From NCBI GenBank assembly GCA_003663695.1, contig QMUB01000018.1, forward strand, positions 1 to 10,282: a DNA stretch of 10,282 nt, written 5' to 3'. How positions within the stretch are numbered: position 1 is the stretch's first letter; each line of letters begins with the position of its first letter. Shown one piece after another: positions 5,342 through 10,282 of this stretch. This stretch comes from Thermococci archaeon. Lineage in GTDB: Archaea; Methanobacteriota_B; Thermococci; Thermococcales; Thermococcaceae. The notes beneath the pieces were generated by a model. That model made no database searches. It was not told where the DNA came from and worked only from the letters and a program-made list of their open reading frames with translations. Made by a program: the position numbers and the translations under genes.

Positions 5342-6202
5342 ATGGAAAGTGCATATAAGCCTCTCATGGCAAGTATCTTTGGGAATATCCTTCTGGCTAT
5401 TTTAAAAATCGCTATCGGGTTCATATACTCAAGCCTCGCTCTGATGTCAGATGGCGTCCATTCACTCTCCGATGTTATAACGAGCATCATTGGTTATTTT
5501 GGTGTTAAAATCGCCTCAAAGCCTGCGGATAAGAGCCATCCCTTCGGACACTCACGTTTTGAACCCCTGTTTGCATTCTTTATAGGTATGGCACTCTTCC
5601 TCGTGGCTTACGAGATAGGGAGGGACTCGCTGGAGAGAATGCTCTCAAGTTACGTGCTTGAAGTGAATGCACTGATGCTGGGTGTTACGGTGGTTTCAAT
5701 ACTTTCAAAGGAGGCAATGACCCGGTACTCCCTCAAGGTTGGAAGAAAGCTCAACAACCAGATACTCATAGCCGACGCTTACCACCACAGGAGCGATGCC
5801 CTAAGCAGCGTTGCCGTTTTAATAGGACTTCTGCTCCAGAAATTCGGTTTTTCATATGGAGATGCCCTGGCGGGCTTTATAGTAGCTCTCCTGATAGGAA
5901 AGGTTGCGGTTGAGGTTGTGCTCAAAAATGTGAGCTATCTAACGGGAACTTCTCCCCCCTTCGAACTCTGCGAGCGGATAAAGGAAACCACACTCAGCGT
6001 GAAAGGTGTTGAAGGTGTTCATGATTTGAGGGCTCACTATGTGGGTCCAAAGCTTCACGTTGAGCTCCACATAGAAGTTTCCCCGAAACTCACGCTGAAA
6101 GAAGCCCATGACATAAGTGAAGAGGTTAAGAACAGGATAGAAAATTTGGACGAGGTTGAAATAGCCTTCGTCCACGTGGATATAAAGGGAGTTACAGATT
6201 AG
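5342..6202 (+). CDS. Cation diffusion facilitator (CDF) family metal exporter, probably Zn-type
   Basis: A 286-residue CDF antiporter expected to export Zn2+ or a similar divalent ion in exchange for protons. Six membrane spans can be placed at about 9-30, 36-56, 75-95, 105-123, 150-167 and 172-193. The transport site is visible as HxxxD in span 2 (SDGVHSLSDV; H40, D44) and HxxxD in span 5 (YHHRSDALSS; H148, D152). This HD/HD arrangement is usual for zinc carriers rather than the aspartate-rich manganese type. The cytosolic C-terminal domain (about 205-286) is histidine-rich, with H227, H232, H239, H243 and H278 as possible metal ligands. AAGGTGAT at 5331-5338 precedes the ATG closely. The leader contains the C/D box RNA. 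The stop overlaps the convergent mfnA stop by 11 bases. The metal specificity is inferred. Confidence 0.92.
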   Translation: MESAYKPLMASIFGNILLAILKIAIGFIYSSLALMSDGVHSLSDVITSIIGYFGVKIASKPADKSHPFGHSRFEPLFAFFIGMALFLVAYEIGRDSLERMLSSYVLEVNALMLGVTVVSILSKEAMTRYSLKVGRKLNNQILIADAYHHRSDALSSVAVLIGLLLQKFGFSYGDALAGFIVALLIGKVAVEVVLKNVSYLTGTSPPFELCERIKETTLSVKGVEGVHDLRAHYVGPKLHVELHIEVSPKLTLKEAHDISEEVKNRIENLDEVEIAFVHVDIKGVTD

Positions 6203-7346
6203 AGAGGACATCCCTCAAATCTCTAAGAAATGCTTCCAGGTGTTCCTGTTTAACATGAGGCATCATAACAATTCTTATATATCCTCTGTGAGCACTTATC
6301 CCCCATCCCTTTGTCTTCAGGATGGTTTCCACTTCTCCGAGCTTCTCAGACCCAAAGGAAACTATATTGAGAACGGGCTCTCTTATAAGATGGACCCCAC
6401 TCATGGATTTTATCCGCTCTGCAAACCATCTCGAAAGTTTCATAGCTTCTCCGACAATCGTTTTGTAGCCCTCAAAGCCGAGATGATTCAAAAGTGCCCA
6501 TACTGCTATAGCATTAGCCCCCGGTCTTGTTCCGGTTATCATAGGGTGGGAAACCTTTCCTCCCGCCAGATAGGGAGCTGGAATGCTTATGGATTCCACA
6601 AACTTCTTTTTCCTGAAGATTATTCCTCCCGCCGGAATCGGCGCCATTCCCATCTTATGAGGATCTATTGTTATGCTCTGCACACCTTTGAGCTTAAAAT
6701 CGAAGTCCGGAATGTCATATCCCAAAGCCTTGGCAAAGGGAATTACAAAACCGCCAAAAGCCGCGTCTACATGCAAGGGTACCCCATAATCCACTGCCAG
6801 GTCGGAGAGGGAAGGTATATCATCAACAACACCCAGACCCGTTGTTCCGGCTATTCCCACAATTCCTATCGTGCTATCGGTAATTTTATTCTCCACGTCC
6901 CTGACATCAACAGAATGGTCTTTTTTCAGCTTTGCCCATACGAGTCTAACATTCAAAAGATCGCTTGCCTTCAAAAATGAGAAGTGAGCACTCTCGGGGA
7001 GGATAAGTTCAGGATTTTCAACATCGCTTCTGTTTCTAAAAGCCCTAACCGCCAGGATATTTGCCTCTGTTCCACCGCTAACTATGTTGCCATGAGCTTT
7101 TTTTAGATGGAGGAGCTCCCCAAGCATCTGAATGGCTTCCCTTTCAATTTCTCTGCTTCCCACATGGAGCCCGGGATCTCCCAAATTTCTATCCATATAT
7201 TTCATAACGACTTTTCGTGCTATTGGATGAGGATATGTGCACATTGAACCCAGAATCTTGCCTGAATCAAAGGTTAAATCCAAACTTAGACGCTTCTCAA
7301 GCTCTTCCAAAACTTCCTCCTCGCTTCTGCCGTTCTCTGGAATCAT
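6192..7346 (-). CDS. mfnA: MfnA-type L-aspartate/L-tyrosine decarboxylase (PLP-dependent)
   Basis: A PLP group II decarboxylase of 384 residues. The PLP lysine is in ITIDPHKMGMAPIPAGG (K231), the aspartate that pairs with the pyridine nitrogen is in HVDAAFGG (D194), and the ring-stacking histidine is in SAHFS (H121). SGGTEANILA is the phosphate-loop region. Near the N-terminus, GKILGSMCTYPHPIA and YMDRNLGDPGLH match archaeal MfnA. In Thermococcus kodakarensis the homologue is an aspartate decarboxylase making beta-alanine for coenzyme A; in methanogens the enzyme makes tyramine for methanofuran. Aspartate is therefore the likelier substrate. A GTG at 7373 is open but lies between the TATA-like site (7379-7388) and its expected start point. 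ATG at 7346, with GGTG 5 bases upstream, is preferred. Confidence 0.92.
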   Translation of the reverse strand: MIPENGRSEEEVLEELEKRLSLDLTFDSGKILGSMCTYPHPIARKVVMKYMDRNLGDPGLHVGSREIEREAIQMLGELLHLKKAHGNIVSGGTEANILAVRAFRNRSDVENPELILPESAHFSFLKASDLLNVRLVWAKLKKDHSVDVRDVENKITDSTIGIVGIAGTTGLGVVDDIPSLSDLAVDYGVPLHVDAAFGGFVIPFAKALGYDIPDFDFKLKGVQSITIDPHKMGMAPIPAGGIIFRKKKFVESISIPAPYLAGGKVSHPMITGTRPGANAIAVWALLNHLGFEGYKTIVGEAMKLSRWFAERIKSMSGVHLIREPVLNIVSFGSEKLGEVETILKTKGWGISAHRGYIRIVMMPHVKQEHLEAFLRDLRDVLSNL

Positions 7347-7378
7347 TCTCCCACCCTGCATAGGGTTGTACACCGCAC

Positions 7379-7388
7379 GTTTAAACTT
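7379..7388 (-). promoter_or_regulatory. mfnA: Possible internal TATA box for mfnA, overlapping the antiporter stop codon
   Basis: The minus strand reads AAGTTTAAAC, in which the TAA is also the stop of the antiporter gene. A start near 7358 would give mfnA a leader of about 12 bases if translation begins at 7346. It may be only an AT-rich stop region; readthrough from the antiporter is the alternative. Confidence 0.35.
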
Positions 7389-8562
7389 TGTGCTTAACCC
7401 TGAGCAGATAGGATTTGAAGAATATCGGAGTGGTAAGTGCCGTGAGCATGGAGACTATAACTATAGCCGCAAAGAGGGTTTGGTTAATTAGCTGACTCTC
7501 GAGACCAAACTTCAGAACCGCAAGTTCCAGGCTCCCTCTCCCTCCCATCCCAATCCCCACGAGGATCGCCTTGTCCCAGCTAAACCTGAAGAGTTTCATT
7601 CCAAAGCTGCATCCTATAAGCTTCCCCAGGATTGCCGCAAAGTAAAGGAGGACTATCAAGATTAAGTTTATATCATTCACCTCGGGATGAAATATCAACC
7701 CAACATAGATGAAGAACAGGGGGATGAAGAACTCCGTCAGAACAACCTGGAGTTCGCCAATAAGCTCGTTAAGCTTTATACGACTTATAATTAGGGGATC
7801 CTTCCTCTCCCGTAAACGGCTTATTGTGAGCCCTGCCAGATATGCCCCTATAATGCGGTTCAATCCAACCTCTTCGGCAAGCAGTGCCAGAAAGAACGTC
7901 AGTATCAGGGAAAAGGTGAAGAATGTGTTTGAGTCTCTTATTATGCTGCTGATCTTTTTGGAGCGTTTGAAGAAATATTCCGAGACCAGCAGAATACTCC
8001 CTATGAAAATTGCGATTTTAACCGTTAGAATGCCCAGAGAAGGAAGGTTAAACTCCCCTCTAGCTAAAGCGGTTATAACACCTATCAAATAAACGGCTAT
8101 GATATCATCGGTAAACGCCGCCCCCATCAGAATTGAAGAGACATCTCTATCCGTTCTCTCACGCATTATAACTCCGCTTGTGACCTCAATCGCAGTATTA
8201 CCCAGGACGGCACCTGCAAATACAGCTGCGGCAAGTCCATATTTTCCAAAATAGTAAACCGTCGAAAAGCCAAATATAAAGGAGAAAGCCACTCCAAAAC
8301 TTGCCACAACAATGGCTTTAATCTTATTTGTGGCTATGGTGGCAAAATTGCTCGTTAAACCCGTGTAGAGCATCATCATGATTAAGCCAAATTCGGAGAG
8401 AACTTTAAGTTCCTCACCGGGAGATACTATGTTAAGGACAAAAGGACCAAGAACAATGCCCGTCAAAACATGTGCCACTATGGGATGTATATCCTTCTTC
8501 TCAAAGAGCCATTCTAAACTTTTTGCAGAAACGAGGAGTATTGAAAGGTCCAAGATGTACAC
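7381..8562 (-). CDS. Cation/proton antiporter, CPA2 family (NapA/Kef-like)
   Basis: A 393-residue, strongly hydrophobic protein with about a dozen membrane spans, of the monovalent cation:proton antiporter-2 type that exchanges Na+ (or K+) for H+. The paired aspartates expected of electrogenic family members are in AFTDDIIAVYL (D152, D153). The interrupted helix before it is LGNTAIEVTSGVI (about 120-132). IHPIVAHVLTGIVLGPFVL near the N-terminus and GMGGRGSLELAVLKFGL near the C-terminus are typical. No cytosolic TrkA domain is attached, which argues against a Kef channel. The start is a GTG at 8562-8560, with GGAGG at 8569-8573 spaced 6 bases away. It follows the DUF131 stop with no gap. Ion choice cannot be read from the sequence. 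Confidence 0.9.
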   Translation of the reverse strand: MYILDLSILLVSAKSLEWLFEKKDIHPIVAHVLTGIVLGPFVLNIVSPGEELKVLSEFGLIMMMLYTGLTSNFATIATNKIKAIVVASFGVAFSFIFGFSTVYYFGKYGLAAAVFAGAVLGNTAIEVTSGVIMRERTDRDVSSILMGAAFTDDIIAVYLIGVITALARGEFNLPSLGILTVKIAIFIGSILLVSEYFFKRSKKISSIIRDSNTFFTFSLILTFFLALLAEEVGLNRIIGAYLAGLTISRLRERKDPLIISRIKLNELIGELQVVLTEFFIPLFFIYVGLIFHPEVNDINLILIVLLYFAAILGKLIGCSFGMKLFRFSWDKAILVGIGMGGRGSLELAVLKFGLESQLINQTLFAAIVIVSMLTALTTPIFFKSYLLRVKHKV

Positions 8563-8820
8563 TCACATCCTCCTCCCCAACAGTGCCCCTGCTATCCACA
8601 GCACCATTAGGATTATAGCCAAGATCATTGCAATCATTGCTCCTCTGGATGTTCCGAAGACTATTGGAATTGGGCCTATCATTATGATGCCGCCCCCTTC
8701 GACATCCGCCTCTCCCCCTGAGGCACTCATGATGGTTCCTATGAAGATCATCAAAAACCCGAGGAATATCACCGCCATTCCCAGCATTATGAGAAGCTCT
8801 CCCCTCATATTCATCATCAT
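8563..8820 (-). CDS. DUF131 / TIGR00304 family small membrane protein
   Basis: An 85-residue protein with two membrane spans (about residues 9-32 and 60-81) joined by an acidic, glycine-rich loop ending in GGGIIMIGPIPIVFGTS. That segment is the hallmark of the archaeal DUF131 (TIGR00304) family, whose function is unknown. The frame begins with ATGATGATGAATATG; the M5 start at 8808 (MRGELLI) matches the usual family start equally well. No ribosome binding site precedes either. The TATA-like site at 8838-8848 puts the transcript start at about 8818-8820, so translation may be leaderless. Its stop abuts the antiporter GTG, and its last codons carry the antiporter's ribosome binding site, so the two are coupled. 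Confidence 0.85.
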   Translation of the reverse strand: MMMNMRGELLIMLGMAVIFLGFLMIFIGTIMSASGGEADVEGGGIIMIGPIPIVFGTSRGAMIAMILAIILMVLWIAGALLGRRM

Positions 8821-8837
8821 CTTAAATTAGGTCTTCA

Positions 8838-8848
8838 CTTTTTAAATG
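8838..8848 (-). promoter_or_regulatory. TATA-box promoter for the DUF131-antiporter(-mfnA) operon
   Basis: The minus strand reads CATTTAAAAAG, a good TATA element. The expected start point, about 25 bases on, coincides with the first ATGs of the DUF131 gene, predicting a leaderless or nearly leaderless mRNA. Confidence 0.5.
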
Positions 8849-8916
8849 TTATACCCATACCCTTGGACTAATATGTTATGCTCCTCAGAGCCAAATGCCG
8901 TTTAAGCAACAAGTGC

Positions 8917-8968
8917 ATGGAGCAACCACGGAGTTCATTGCTCTCATACCCTGCCCTTCAGGGCAGGG
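8917..8968. mobile_element. Tandem stem-loops resembling a solitary IS200/IS605-type end
   Basis: CCCTGCCC (8949-8956), the loop TTCA and GGGCAGGG (8961-8968) form a perfect 8-bp stem. Just before it, GAGCAA (8920-8925) and TTGCTC (8938-8943) form a 6-bp stem. This CCCTGCCCTTCAGGGCAGGG hairpin resembles, from memory, the 3' ends of archaeal IS200/IS605 (TnpB-type) elements. No transposase or tnpB frame is nearby, so at most this is a remnant or non-autonomous copy. Neighbouring genes diverge from here, so a shared terminator is not expected. It could instead be an independent structured RNA. Confidence 0.4.
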
Positions 8969-9006
8969 ACAAAAACTAACCCACCCTCACCTGTACCCAA
9001 AAGAGT

Positions 9007-9014
9007 TATTAAAC
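9007..9014 (+). promoter_or_regulatory. TATA-box promoter for the HAD-kinase pair
   Basis: TATTAAAC, within GAGTTATTAAACTTTG, is a moderate TATA element. The expected start near 9035 falls after the TTG at 9032 and just before the ATG at 9041, which supports the ATG and suggests a very short leader. Confidence 0.4.
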
Positions 9015-9040
9015 TTTGAGGAATTCAAAAATTGAGGACA

Positions 9041-9733
9041 ATGTTGGTGCTTGTGGATCTGGATGATACCCTCTGCAACACATGGGACGCAGCCAAGTGG
9101 AGTATCCTGAGGTTGCTTCCTCACCTACTGAGAAAGAGAAAGATAAGGGCACTCGTGTATATCCTGAGCCAGAGGTATAAGGAGCTCGAACAATCAAAGG
9201 AACTTCACATTCTGGATCTGGATAAAATCCTCGAGAATTTCATGGAAAGGGTCTATAGAAAAATTTCGAATAGAGACCTTCAAGAGATGGTAGAGTTAGT
9301 TGACAGAACTTTTTTCTCAAATTTAAAGCTTTATCCAGACGCAAAAGAATTTCTGGAAGAACTGAAGAATATGGGAGCTAAAATAGTCCTCGTAACCGAT
9401 TCTTCTTCATACTGGCAGAGAAAAAAGCTCGAATATCTCGGGATTAAGGATTATTTTGATGAGTTAATAATAAGCGGTGAAACGGGGATAAGCAAGCTGG
9501 AGCCCCACAACTTTTTTCTAGCCAAGAAGATGTTTCCAAAGGAGAGCGAGATTTATATGGTTGGGGATAGGGACGAGACGGATATGAAGGGCGGGAAGAC
9601 AATAGGGGCTACAACAATCCTTGTAAGGAGAGGTTATTTTCAATCCAGAAGGCATGAACATGCAGATTATATTGTGAAAGACCTCCTGGAAGCCCTGGAG
9701 GTGATAAAAAATGAGCATGAAAAGCGAGCTTAA
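9041..9733 (+). CDS. HAD-superfamily hydrolase (probable phosphatase)
   Basis: A 230-residue HAD enzyme with an inserted helical cap. Motif I is VDLDDTL (nucleophile D6, D8), motif II is LVTDSSSYW (T119), motif III is K152 in ISKLEP, and motif IV is VGDRDETDMKGG (D176, D181). The region from about 12 to 95 is the helical cap typical of C1-type HADs such as phosphoglycolate phosphatase-like enzymes. The substrate cannot be told from the sequence. An in-frame TTG at 9032 would add three residues, but the ATG at 9041 fits the TATA position better; no strong ribosome binding site is present. The last 23 bases overlap the following polyprenol/diacylglycerol kinase-family gene, implying coupled translation and perhaps a shared phosphate-handling pathway. 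Confidence 0.88.
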   Translation: MLVLVDLDDTLCNTWDAAKWSILRLLPHLLRKRKIRALVYILSQRYKELEQSKELHILDLDKILENFMERVYRKISNRDLQEMVELVDRTFFSNLKLYPDAKEFLEELKNMGAKIVLVTDSSSYWQRKKLEYLGIKDYFDELIISGETGISKLEPHNFFLAKKMFPKESEIYMVGDRDETDMKGGKTIGATTILVRRGYFQSRRHEHADYIVKDLLEALEVIKNEHEKRA

Positions 9734-10282
9734 GAGGAAAGCCCTTCATCTGACAGGTTTAACAGTTCCCATCATTTACCTGCTCTTCGGAAGAACTGTG
9801 ACTATCCGCTTTGTGTTATTCTTCTTTGTTCTCTTTCTGATTCTGGAGCCCTTTAGAATTGTGGAAGAACTTAGGGATAAGGTGAAGAGGAGGCTGCACC
9901 TCTACATGAACGAAGAAATTGTAAGCCACATTGAGAAGGAAATAGACAGCCTGGCCAGAGAGGAAGAAAAGAAGAGAATAGCAGCCCATATTTACTTCAC
10001 AGCTGCAGCATTAATAGTTCTATATTTCTTTCCTGCAGAAATAGCCATAGGCGCGATCACAGTTGCAACCCTTGGAGACGCCATAGCAGCCATAATAGGA
10101 AAGCCCTTTGGAAAACATCGCTTTAAAAACGGGAAGAGCCTAGAAGGAAGCTTAGCATTTTTCATAACCGCCCTTCTGATACTCGTCCCCCTGATAGACC
10201 TGCCCCACGGGATAGTTGGAGCTCTAGCCGGGACATTAGTGGAATTTCATGGACTTCCACCGGACGACAACTTCTCAAATCA
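9711..10282 (+). CDS. Diacylglycerol/polyprenol kinase family membrane protein (SEC59/DGK1-like), partial
   Basis: The frame is open to the right edge, giving about 190 residues. It starts KRKALHLTGLTVP, the characteristic opening of the dolichol kinase/DGK1/VTE5 group. Membrane spans follow at about 16-28 and 30-48, then a basic-acidic cytosolic stretch (about 55-95), and further spans. The signature GDAIAAIIGKPFGKHRF followed by GKSLEGSLAFF is the family's nucleotide-binding core, and DDNFSN near the edge fits the conserved last loop. Eukaryotic relatives phosphorylate dolichol, diacylglycerol or phytol with CTP; archaeal members may act on polyprenols or archaeol. GGAGGTGAT at 9697-9705, inside the HAD gene, is 5 bases before the ATG at 9711. 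The substrate is inferred. The C-terminus is beyond the window. Confidence 0.85.
   Translation, partial: MSMKSELKRKALHLTGLTVPIIYLLFGRTVTIRFVLFFFVLFLILEPFRIVEELRDKVKRRLHLYMNEEIVSHIEKEIDSLAREEEKKRIAAHIYFTAAALIVLYFFPAEIAIGAITVATLGDAIAAIIGKPFGKHRFKNGKSLEGSLAFFITALLILVPLIDLPHGIVGALAGTLVEFHGLPPDDNFSN

Noticed and set aside
6240..6980. A long plus-strand frame antisense to mfnA
   Set aside because: The opposite strand encodes a complete PLP decarboxylase with its catalytic lysine; the antisense translation is low in recognisable structure.
8949..8968. A simple transcription terminator hairpin
   Set aside because: Both flanking operons read away from this point and no T run follows on either strand at the expected place, so termination is not the best explanation.
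8878..8982. A 34-codon frame beginning MLLRAKCRLSNK across the hairpin region
   Set aside because: No ribosome binding site, no recognisable family, and the second half is simply the translation of the hairpin; it also does not resemble a TnpB C-terminus.

Overview
The window looks like part of a Thermococcales genome (Thermococcus, Palaeococcus or Pyrococcus). The reasons are an archaeal TFE-alpha gene of the Thermococcus/Pyrococcus type, archaea-restricted families (DUF2110, DUF531, DUF131/TIGR00304, an MfnA-type decarboxylase, a Sec11-like signal peptidase), TATA-box promoters, strong GGAGG(TGAT) ribosome binding sites and very tight gene packing. It reads as core chromosome. The only hint of a mobile element is a solitary hairpin near 8.95 kb.

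Layout. Positions 1-153 hold the 3' end of a plus-strand membrane protein, convergent with a minus-strand block: a DUF2110 protein with an S1-like stretch, the transcription factor TFE-alpha, and a small conserved-looking protein. A divergent promoter region near 2.0-2.1 kb leads rightward to an overlapping pair: a DUF531 protein that looks like a SPOUT methyltransferase, and a signal peptidase I. Facing them is a minus-strand operon (5152 to 3113): an unrecognised 144-residue protein with an acidic tail, a lipoate/octanoate-protein ligase, and a radical SAM protein resembling the archaeal lipoyl synthase component LipS2. Ligase and radical SAM gene together suggest on-protein lipoyl cofactor assembly.

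At 5.27-5.32 kb lies the most interesting signal, a C/D box small RNA. It has a near-consensus C box, perfect D', C' and D boxes, a 3-nt D'-C' spacer and a 12-nt guide before box D. Its two guides match, from my memory of archaeal 16S rRNA, the helix 27 and helix 44 regions, predicting 2'-O-methylation at G902 and U1406 (E. coli numbering). It sits in the 5' leader of a CDF-type metal exporter gene and appears to share that gene's promoter.

Convergent to the exporter is a minus-strand run (8820 to 6192): a small DUF131 membrane protein, a CPA2-type cation/proton antiporter, and an MfnA-like aspartate/tyrosine decarboxylase, probably supplying beta-alanine for coenzyme A. A 220-bp divergent gap (8821-9040) holds two adjacent stem-loops resembling an IS200/IS605-type end. 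The window closes with a HAD-family phosphatase overlapping a truncated polyprenol/diacylglycerol kinase-family membrane protein.

Start codons were revised for several genes where a ribosome binding site or TATA box decided the matter. All three convergent gene pairs abut or overlap at their stop codons, leaving no room for dedicated terminators between them. No CRISPR array, tRNA or rRNA gene was seen.
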